From the NCBI GenBank assembly GCA_021647535.1, contig JAKIUO010000154.1, positions 1 to 7,048 on the forward strand: a stretch of 7,048 nucleotides of DNA, in the 5' to 3' direction. The stretch is from Hyphomicrobiaceae bacterium. Its GTDB lineage: Bacteria > Pseudomonadota > Alphaproteobacteria > Rhizobiales > JAKIUO01. This document shows, piece by piece, positions 1 through 4,826 of this stretch. Position numbers and translations under genes: made by a program. The notes beneath the pieces were generated by a model. That model saw nothing but the letters and a program-made list of their open reading frames with translations, was not told the origin of the DNA and did not search any database. Numbering within the stretch: the stretch's first letter is position 1; each line of letters begins with the position of its first letter.

Positions 1-1117
1 AGCGATAGTTCTGATGAACCATGGCATGGCCATAGCGATAGGCCGCAACGGAGAACTCAAATGGGATATAGGGGCTGTCAAGGCTGCCATCCCGGCGGAC
101 AAATCCCTTGGGGAAATAGAAGATACGGCCATTTTTCTTGATATCAGCAGAGCGATCAGCACCGATCAGCCGAGGCAGGAAATCCTCGGAAATAATCCTG
201 TGATAATAGTGAATTACGTGATCACGGGCTTTTTCAAACAGTTCTTTTTTAGCAGAGCCTGGCAGGCGGGCGACCAGCTTTTCGGAGGTAGAGCAGGTCT
301 TTGCTTTGGAGCCGCAAAATTCGCGACGCCGTGAGGCATAATCGCGTTCAGCCAGACGATTGACGATAGAATTGTGAAAAGCAATGAAAGCCGCCTGGAT
401 CTGGCTGACGGTAAAATTCTCATCATTGCGCGGGTCGCCGATCAAAGCGACAGCGCCGCCACCATTCGGGCCGCTTTTACCACTCGCCTGTGTCCGCAAG
501 AGGTCGTGACGACGGACTCTTGAGTGGACATTTTTAATCTGTTTGCCGACCCGTAAATAAGGCAGGTTATAGAGATAGGGGGTGGCGTCGGGGCCAGCCC
601 CGTAGACATTGTCGAGATCAAGGTCGGGGCTGCGCCTGTTGTGCAGTCTGTCTTCCCGCACCTGGCTATCCAGTGAGGACATGGTATCAAGCGTGATGTC
701 ATGGTCGATAAACTGTCCAAGGAAAATATATCCTGAAGGCACATGACTTTTGCGCTCTTCCTTGCCCTGCCAGGAAACGGGCTCAACCATTTTGAGGCCC
801 AATGCGCCCAGATCAGTTTTTGAACTGGCTTGCGGGGCGACAGATCCTTTCGGGGCATAATTGCTGGTTCGCAGAGGGAACAGGCGTCCAAAGCCTTTCA
901 TCTTGTGGCCTTTGGTGCCGTCCATAATGGCCAGATTACCGGCGTCCTTGTCGGTCAGCAGCTTGAGACCGCCATGATAGTTGCGCGACTGATAATTTGA
1001 GGACTGGGCGTTGACCGGGCTGGTCAAGGTGAGGGCGAAACTGCCTGCCAATCCACAAGCGACCATAAGGGTCGCCCTGCTAGATCGTGCGTACAGTGAG
1101 CGGTTTGTTTTTTTCAT
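1..1117 (-). CDS. Secreted animal-type haem peroxidase, C-terminus beyond the window
   Basis: The frame is open from an ATG at 1117 to the left edge (372 codons), so this is the N-terminal part of a longer protein. Residues 1-37 form a Sec-type signal peptide (basic start, hydrophobic core, VNA before Gln38), placing the enzyme in the periplasm or outside the cell. The animal haem peroxidase signature is complete. GQFIDHD at 134-140 supplies the distal Gln135 and His139, Asp138 for a haem ester and Asp140 for calcium. LDLDNVYG is at 166-173. GDPRNDEN at 227-234 supplies the catalytic Arg230 and Glu233 for the second haem ester. AAYRYGHAMV at 358-367 supplies the proximal His364. Known members use H2O2 to oxidise halides, thiocyanate or phenols. 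Asn234 stands where myeloperoxidase has its haem-linked Met, so a lactoperoxidase-like haem is more likely. GGAG lies 6 nt before the ATG. The gene follows the YceI-domain gene after 85 bp on the same strand, probably co-transcribed. The family call is firm; the substrate is unknown. Confidence 0.92.
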   Translation of the reverse strand, partial: MKKTNRSLYARSSRATLMVACGLAGSFALTLTSPVNAQSSNYQSRNYHGGLKLLTDKDAGNLAIMDGTKGHKMKGFGRLFPLRTSNYAPKGSVAPQASSKTDLGALGLKMVEPVSWQGKEERKSHVPSGYIFLGQFIDHDITLDTMSSLDSQVREDRLHNRRSPDLDLDNVYGAGPDATPYLYNLPYLRVGKQIKNVHSRVRRHDLLRTQASGKSGPNGGGAVALIGDPRNDENFTVSQIQAAFIAFHNSIVNRLAERDYASRRREFCGSKAKTCSTSEKLVARLPGSAKKELFEKARDHVIHYYHRIISEDFLPRLIGADRSADIKKNGRIFYFPKGFVRRDGSLDSPYIPFEFSVAAYRYGHAMVHQNYR

Positions 1118-1123
1118 CGAAAA

Positions 1124-1127
1124 CTCC
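1124..1127 (-). promoter_or_regulatory. Ribosome binding site of the peroxidase gene
   Basis: On the minus strand this reads GGAG, separated by six bases from the ATG at 1117. The spacing is good. It supports that start, which is also the one that gives a proper signal peptide. Confidence 0.7.
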
Positions 1128-1202
1128 GTGGATCTGGGGGCTGGGTACTTGTCTTGCGGGCATTTTTGTTGCGGGGCATTGTTTTTAAGGATCATTTATG
1201 GG

Positions 1203-2399
1203 TCAGCTCCTTGCGTCGAATATGAAATTGAAGCGCACAGGAACAGCAGGGATGATGTTTTTAACACCGGCCACTTCAATAAGTTTGGTGATGCCTTTGC
1301 CAAGGGCAAAATCGGCGACGGAAAGAATGATTGGCCGGATCGAGGCCACCTGAAGACGACCATCCTTCATGCGGGTCACTCTGACTTTCGCCCTGATTTT
1401 CTTTTCAAGGCCATGCAGTTTCAGCATGAAATCAAGATCAACAAGCTGCTTGCCGGTTTGGACAAGAGCGGAGAGTTGTGTTTTGTCGAGTTTTGCTGTG
1501 ATGGTCGCTAGCGGGAATTTATCGCTTTGAAACAAAAGGTGGGCGACGCGGACATTTCTCATTTTGTCGCCAGTATCAAGGGCATTCAGCGCCACCTTGA
1601 TCATCGCCTTGCCGTCGCGTGATATACTGCCGGTCAGGTTGGTAAAGTGGTGGCTTTCAATCAAGGAGGTGTCGAGAACGCTATCGACTCGTAGCTTTGA
1701 TTTTGAGCCATTGAGGCGCCAGCCCTTTTTCAGAAAGTCGGGATCGGCGGCAGGTTTTCGGGCGCTTTCCCCTTTTTTCATCATGTGAGCCATTTTTGTT
1801 TTCATCTGGGAGCCATGATCGCCGTCCTGCATCATACCGGGTTTCATCGCGTCCATATGTTTCATGGCGCTTTTGCCAGCTTTCTCCTTCATACGCATTT
1901 CGAGCATTTTGTTTTTCTTCTTCAGCTGCTCAAGTTCGCGTTGTTGCGCTTGCAGCGTATCAATCATGGCCGTGTCGTCGGCATCCGTTTCCGTTTCCGT
2001 TTCCGTTTCTGGGGCCTGGGTATGTGAAGTCGGAGCCTTTGAAGTTGAAACCTTTGCTGCCGAGGTTTCCTCATTAGCAGTTGGCTTTTTGTCAAAACGG
2101 GCAAGATTGACCCAGCCGCGTACTGAATATCTGATTTCATCGGACAGATAAAAACTGACCCGCCCCCACTGTTCGCCATTGGGTCCGGGAAGCTGTCCCT
2201 CTATGCAGGTGCTCACATTGGCCGGAAGCACCGCTTGTACGGCTGAGGTGTCTACTTCTGGAAGGCCCCAGAGTTTTGTCGCTTCGAAGGTGGTTTTATA
2301 AAAAAGACAGGCTTGCGCTGGAGCAGCGAGCGCGCCAAGAGACAAGACGGTCATAATGGCCAGTAGGGGGGCTCGCTTGCGTTTGGGTGTCATGGTCAT
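1203..2399 (-). CDS. Periplasmic YceI-domain protein with SH3-like, coiled-coil and Met-rich segments
   Basis: This 398-residue protein is about twice the size of a usual YceI protein (about 190). Residues 1-30 are a Sec signal peptide ending AQA; no lipobox is visible. Residues 32-102 contain two Cys (31, 65) and end in a pattern recalling bacterial SH3 domains (EQWGRV, then VRGWVNLARF). A Ser/Thr/Lys linker ends in Glu-Thr repeats (131-138). A probable coiled coil spans 143-175. Residues 179-207 hold nine Met and three His. Residues 226-397 match the YceI fold: WRLNGSKSKL start, central FTNLTGSIS, LDTGDKMRN, SDKFP, then LKLHGLEKKI. YceI proteins bind isoprenoid lipids such as quinones in a lipocalin-like barrel. 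The start at 2399 was chosen because an AAGG lies six bases upstream and the signal peptide begins there; an in-frame ATG at 2528 would bury it, and ATG 2393 is also possible. It is the probable first gene of a unit with the peroxidase. The YceI call is firm, SH3 tentative, and metal or oxidant binding inferred. Confidence 0.85.
   Translation of the reverse strand: MTMTPKRKRAPLLAIMTVLSLGALAAPAQACLFYKTTFEATKLWGLPEVDTSAVQAVLPANVSTCIEGQLPGPNGEQWGRVSFYLSDEIRYSVRGWVNLARFDKKPTANEETSAAKVSTSKAPTSHTQAPETETETETDADDTAMIDTLQAQQRELEQLKKKNKMLEMRMKEKAGKSAMKHMDAMKPGMMQDGDHGSQMKTKMAHMMKKGESARKPAADPDFLKKGWRLNGSKSKLRVDSVLDTSLIESHHFTNLTGSISRDGKAMIKVALNALDTGDKMRNVRVAHLLFQSDKFPLATITAKLDKTQLSALVQTGKQLVDLDFMLKLHGLEKKIRAKVRVTRMKDGRLQVASIRPIILSVADFALGKGITKLIEVAGVKNIIPAVPVRFNFIFDARS
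1984..2009. repeat. Hexanucleotide microsatellite (CCGTTT x4)
   Basis: Four perfect CCGTTT units run from 1985 to 2008, with a matching base on each side. On the coding (minus) strand they encode the Glu-Thr dipeptides at residues 131-138 of the YceI-domain protein. The unit is six bases, so slippage would change linker length by two residues without shifting the frame. Confidence 0.9.
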
Positions 2400-2602
2400 T
2401 GCCTGCCTTATATTTCTTGTCAGATTACAGATTGTCAGCCGGAATATGTCGTTGGCTTTACCGACGGATGGAAAAGCCAGAGCTTCTTTTGTGGTTCTGG
2501 CGGATGAGCAATGCAAAAAACTGGCCATTCGCTATAGGAGAAACCGTCTGCGTGGACTTGTTTCGTAAAGACCTGCGAGAACAGCCAGAAAATACTGGCT
2601 TG

Positions 2603-2711
2603 GCTCTTGCATCTAAAAGTATTGATAATATCATGATCATAGGTAAGACTCTGAATTAAAGAAAAAATAGTCTTTTAATTATTTCACATCTTGAGCTCTC
2701 CATGCAAGAGC
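2603..2711. repeat. 10-bp inverted repeat with 89-bp spacer
   Basis: GCTCTTGCAT at 2603-2612 is perfectly complementary to ATGCAAGAGC at 2702-2711. The arms flank the AT-rich part of the divergent region. A 10-bp match in a region this size can arise by chance, so its role as an operator pair or element boundary is only a possibility. Confidence 0.4.
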
Positions 2712-2717
2712 TTATAA

Positions 2718-2746
2718 TTGCAATTGTTTTACTCTTTGAGCATATT
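2718..2746 (+). promoter_or_regulatory. Candidate sigma-70 promoter of the OmpA-domain gene
   Basis: TTGCAA (2718-2723) and CATATT (2741-2746) each match four of six consensus bases and are separated by exactly 17 bp. The -35 box overlaps the perfect palindrome AATTGCAATT (2716-2725), a possible operator. Transcription from here would give a leader of about 110 nt before the ATG at 2865. The match is moderate and no upstream motif supports it. Confidence 0.35.
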
Positions 2747-2777
2747 TCAGCAGCCCTTTGGCGTGAGGGGAAGGCAA

Positions 2778-2812
2778 AAATGGAGGACCGAAAGGCTCTG
2801 GTCCTTCCATTT
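2778..2812 (+). promoter_or_regulatory. 5'-leader stem-loop upstream of the OmpA-domain gene
   Basis: AAATGGAGGACC (2778-2789) pairs with GGTCCTTCCATTT (2800-2812): twelve base pairs, one bulged T, and a ten-base loop. No T-run follows on the plus strand, so it is not a terminator for plus-strand transcription. It lies about 50 nt before the start codon inside the predicted leader. A 5' stem-loop stabilises E. coli ompA mRNA, and a similar job here is possible. On the minus strand the stem runs into a short T-tract, so weak termination of antisense transcription is an alternative. Confidence 0.5.
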
Positions 2813-2854
2813 GAATGGATAGCGTCCAGAACAACATATTATGAGCCAGATAAC

Positions 2855-2859
2855 GGGAG
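2855..2859 (+). promoter_or_regulatory. Ribosome binding site deciding the OmpA-domain gene start
   Basis: GGGAG lies five bases before the ATG at 2865. An in-frame ATG at 2841 would lie upstream of this site and has no such sequence before it, so 2865 is the preferred start. Confidence 0.75.
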
Positions 2860-2864
2860 CAAAA

Positions 2865-3641
2865 ATGCATAAGATAGACCAAAGGACCATCGCTTGCGCC
2901 ATTTTAACAATGGTGCTGCTTGGTCCGCTGACCGCCCGATTTGAGAGCGTCCGTGCGCAAGGGTTTACAGGAACAAGACTGGCGCAGGCGATGACCGCGC
3001 GACAAAAATTGCGTGATGCTTTGCTTGATAAAACACCAAGTGTGAGGCTCGGGCGAACGCGCGGCATCGTGCTTGGTGCACCCGTTAGAGACGACAGCAG
3101 GCAAAAACGCAGAGTGCAGGATATTATCCGTAAAAACACCACAAGAGCGCCGGCTCTGCCAGGGCCTCGTCTGTCAGGTTCTGGCCAGCGTACTCAGGGC
3201 AGCAGCAATGGGGCTGAGCCCGTGGCGCTTTCGCAAAAGATGAGCAAGGCGGATCGTGAGGATTTGAAGAAAATCGCTGATGACAATAAATTGCCAGCCG
3301 TCGATCTGGAGATTTATTTCAGGTATAATTCAGCGGAGATCAATCCGCGCTCCATTCCCGATCTGGTGTTGCTTGGACAGGTTTTGATTGATCCAAAATT
3401 GAAAGGCTCAACCTTTATGGTGGCTGGATATACCGATGCCAAGGGCGGCAACCGCTATAATCAGTCTTTGTCGGAACGTCGGGCGCGCACGGTTCAGGTT
3501 TTTTTGCGGCGCACCTTCAATATCGCCGCCCAGAGGCTGTTGCCAGTGGGCTATGGGGAAGAGCATCTTAAAAACAGCTCCAATCCATTCGCCGCCGAAA
3601 ACCGCCGCGTGCAGATCGTCAACCTGTCTGCGATAAAATGA
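2865..3641 (+). CDS. OmpA-family peptidoglycan-binding envelope protein
   Basis: The 258-residue product begins with a Sec-type signal peptide (hydrophobic stretch 9-24, probable cleavage after RA31). A basic, low-complexity region of about 95 residues follows, rich in Arg, Lys, Ser and Gly, with no recognised domain. Residues 146-255 are an OmpA C-terminal domain: LEIYFRYNSAEI start, GYTDAKGG at 188-195, LSERRA at 202-207, GYGEEH at 229-234 and NRRVQI at 246-251. Asp191 and Arg206 match the residues that bind the diaminopimelate of peptidoglycan in OmpA and Pal. GYTD replaces the commoner GHTD. There is no beta-barrel, so it is not a porin. There is no lipobox either, so it differs from Pal; its outer-membrane attachment is unclear. 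It is transcribed alone, divergent from the YceI gene and closed by a terminator. Its partner proteins cannot be told from this window. Confidence 0.88.
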   Translation: MHKIDQRTIACAILTMVLLGPLTARFESVRAQGFTGTRLAQAMTARQKLRDALLDKTPSVRLGRTRGIVLGAPVRDDSRQKRRVQDIIRKNTTRAPALPGPRLSGSGQRTQGSSNGAEPVALSQKMSKADREDLKKIADDNKLPAVDLEIYFRYNSAEINPRSIPDLVLLGQVLIDPKLKGSTFMVAGYTDAKGGNRYNQSLSERRARTVQVFLRRTFNIAAQRLLPVGYGEEHLKNSSNPFAAENRRVQIVNLSAIK

Positions 3642-3664
3642 TATGAGCCGATTTTAATTCGGCC

Positions 3665-3706
3665 AAAGCCCCTCGTGCTTGCAACAGTGCGAGGGGCTTT
3701 TTTAAC
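3665..3706 (+). terminator. Intrinsic terminator of the OmpA-domain gene
   Basis: An 11-bp perfect stem, AAAGCCCCTCG (3665-3675) with CGAGGGGCTTT (3690-3700), has a 14-base loop and is followed by more T residues. It lies 24 bp past the stop codon. A smaller stem, GCCGA/TCGGC, lies just before it (3647-3663). The T-tract contains the stop codon of the convergent tyrA gene at 3702-3704. Read on the minus strand the stem is followed by only three T residues, so it may serve tyrA weakly. Confidence 0.88.
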
Positions 3707-4586
3707 TTTTTTCTTCGTCCAGAATACCCTTGCGGATATGTCTTGTGCGCGTGAAGTGCGCAAACAATTCGTCACCATCGCCATCGCGAATGGCCGTGGT
3801 CAGTTGCGCGAGATCCTTGTTGAAGTGCTCCAGCATGGTGAGCACGGCTTCGCGATTATTGAGAAACACATCGCGCCACATGGTCGGGTCGGATGCCGCG
3901 ATACGGGTGAAGTCGCGAAAACCGCCCGCGGCATATTTAATGACTTCGCGTTCTGTAATGTCTTCCAGATCATCGGCGGTGCCGACAATGTTAAAGGCAA
4001 TGAGGTGGGGCAGGTGGGAGACGATGGCGGCGACCAGATCATGATGCTGCGCGCTCATGGTTTCGACTTTGGCCCCGCATTTTGTCCAGAACTCGACCAT
4101 TTTGGCGATGGCTGTTTCGTCGGTATCTTCTGGCGGCGTCAACATGCACCATTTTTGATTAAAAAGTTCGGCGAAACCAGCTTGTGGGCCAGAAAATTCA
4201 GTGCCGGCCATGGGGTGAGCAGGGATGAAATGGACGCCAGGCGGGATATGCGGCGCACAGGCCTTTATCACTGCAGATTTGACCGACCCGACATCGCTGA
4301 CAATGGCTCCTTTTTGCAAATCACCGGCAATTGTCTCGCTTAACGCCCCGCAAATTCCCACCGGCACGCATAAAATAATCAGATCAGCTCCGGCAACGGC
4401 CTGCCGGGGGTCCTCATGAACAGTGTCAATAAAGCCGATCGCAAGAGCCTGCTGGCGGGTTTCCTTTGAACGCGCATGTCCCGATATATGGCGAGCAAGC
4501 CCGGCCCGTTTCATGGCATGGCCAAGCGAGGAGCCAATCAGGCCAAGGCCAATCAGGGCGACTTTTTCAAAGAGAGGTTTGGTCAT
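3702..4586 (-). CDS. tyrA: Prephenate/arogenate dehydrogenase (tyrosine biosynthesis)
   Basis: This cytoplasmic enzyme oxidatively decarboxylates prephenate to 4-hydroxyphenylpyruvate, or arogenate to tyrosine, using NAD(P)+. The 294 residues match the single-function form; no chorismate mutase or ACT domain is attached. The N-terminal Rossmann fold has GLGLIGSS at 13-20. SDVGSVK is at 97-103, with Ser101 matching substrate-binding Ser126 of the Aquifex enzyme. HPMAGTEFSG is at 124-133, with His124 as the catalytic His. The helical C-terminal half carries SHLPHLIAF (190-198) and GGFRDFTRIAASDPTMWRD (221-239), whose Arg residues contact substrate. No acidic residue just after beta-strand 2 (about 35-41) is obvious, and SGHARS there may favour NADP, but this is a guess. 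The start is the first ATG after an in-frame stop at 4599-4601 and has only a weak ribosome site. It lies downstream of hisC on the same strand. Alphaproteobacterial versions are often named tyrC (cyclohexadienyl dehydrogenase); substrate choice cannot be read from sequence. Confidence 0.95.
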   Translation of the reverse strand: MTKPLFEKVALIGLGLIGSSLGHAMKRAGLARHISGHARSKETRQQALAIGFIDTVHEDPRQAVAGADLIILCVPVGICGALSETIAGDLQKGAIVSDVGSVKSAVIKACAPHIPPGVHFIPAHPMAGTEFSGPQAGFAELFNQKWCMLTPPEDTDETAIAKMVEFWTKCGAKVETMSAQHHDLVAAIVSHLPHLIAFNIVGTADDLEDITEREVIKYAAGGFRDFTRIAASDPTMWRDVFLNNREAVLTMLEHFNKDLAQLTTAIRDGDGDELFAHFTRTRHIRKGILDEEKS

Positions 4587-4604
4587 AATATCAGATGCTC
4601 ATTT

Positions 4605-4610
4605 GTTATA
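4605..4610 (-). promoter_or_regulatory. Possible -10 element close to the tyrA start
   Basis: The minus strand reads TATAAC, five of six consensus bases, 18 bases before the tyrA ATG. No acceptable -35 box is found at 16-18 bp. A small palindrome, TGGGT-CGTT-ACCCA (4616-4629), lies just upstream of it and could be an operator. A promoter here would leave a leader of only about ten bases, consistent with the lack of a good ribosome site. Confidence 0.25.
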
Positions 4611-4660
4611 GTGTGTGGGTCGTTACCCATCGGTGCTGACATCGTGCGCAAATTGCTTCG

Positions 4661-4688
4661 CAAGCGGGTTGCCACCCGCACCCGCTTG
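4661..4688. repeat. Palindrome with two alternative pairings
   Basis: The left arm GCGGGT (4664-4669) can pair with either of two tandem ACCCGC copies: 4674-4679, giving a 4-base loop, or 4680-4685, which extends to a 9-bp stem with a 10-base loop (4661-4669 with 4680-4688). The structure lies on the path between hisC and the tyrA start. Confidence 0.6.
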
Positions 4689-4769
4689 GGAGAAAGAATT
4701 CCCCCAAACCCCTTTCTTTTTATTTTTTTTATATTTCAAAAAAGGGTGGGCCAGATAGAGTGCAAATAT

Positions 4770-4820
4770 GGGAGGTCTCCTCCCAGCGGAGCGCGAGGCT
4801 GGCCTCGCTCGCGTAGCGAG
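4770..4820. repeat. Cluster of three short perfect hairpins next to the hisC stop
   Basis: Three 6-bp stems lie within 51 bases: GGGAGG/CCTCCC (loop of three), GCGAGG/CCTCGC (loop of four) and CTCGCT/AGCGAG (loop of five). The second and third overlap, so only one of them forms at a time. The cluster starts six bases after the hisC stop codon in the direction of transcription. No T-run follows any stem, so it is not a standard terminator. Confidence 0.6.
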
Positions 4821-4826
4821 TTGCGT

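Larger units (their letters stand above)
2400..2864. other. Divergent intergenic region between the YceI-domain and OmpA-domain genes
   Basis: These 465 bp carry no ORF I believe. The left part (2400 to about 2600) continues open frames from the YceI gene strand but shows no domain. The right part (2600-2750) is AT-rich. It contains an inverted repeat (2603-2612 with 2702-2711), the palindrome AATTGCAATT (2716-2725) and a promoter-like pair just beyond it. A strong stem-loop follows at 2778-2812, then the ribosome site of the OmpA-domain gene. I could not identify a convincing promoter for the minus-strand YceI gene. Confidence 0.6.
4587..4826. other. Hairpin-rich spacer between hisC and tyrA
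   Basis: The 240 bp between the two biosynthetic genes encode nothing recognisable but hold several perfect stems. CAAGCGGGT (4661-4669) pairs with ACCCGCTTG (4680-4688). GGGAGG pairs with CCTCCC (4770-4784). GCGAGG pairs with CCTCGC (4793-4808). CTCGCT pairs with AGCGAG (4804-4820). The last two share bases and exclude each other. A pyrimidine/A-rich core (4701-4746) separates the left and right hairpin groups. Such a GC-rich palindromic cluster resembles the dispersed intergenic repeats of alphaproteobacteria, or a structured leader for tyrA. It could also slow transcription after hisC. Confidence 0.5.

Noticed and set aside
1154..1186. Imperfect direct repeat (TTGCGGG followed by CATT and T-rich) before the peroxidase gene
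   Set aside because: The copies overlap and differ by an inserted base; this could be chance, and no function can be argued.
2400..2528. N-terminal extension of the YceI protein from an ATG at 2528
   Set aside because: It would put 43 residues before a clear signal peptide, has no ribosome site of note, and the start at 2399 has one.
2584..2599. Small GCCAG/CTGGC hairpin as a terminator
   Set aside because: It has a five-base-pair stem, no T-run follows on either strand, and no gene ends there.
2387..2659. 90-codon plus-strand frame in the divergent region
   Set aside because: It overlaps the start of the YceI gene, has a Trp/Arg/Cys composition typical of chance translation, and shows no domain or ribosome site.
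2841..2864. Earlier in-frame ATG for the OmpA-domain gene
   Set aside because: The GGGAG ribosome site lies downstream of it, immediately before the ATG at 2865, and the signal peptide begins at the later start.
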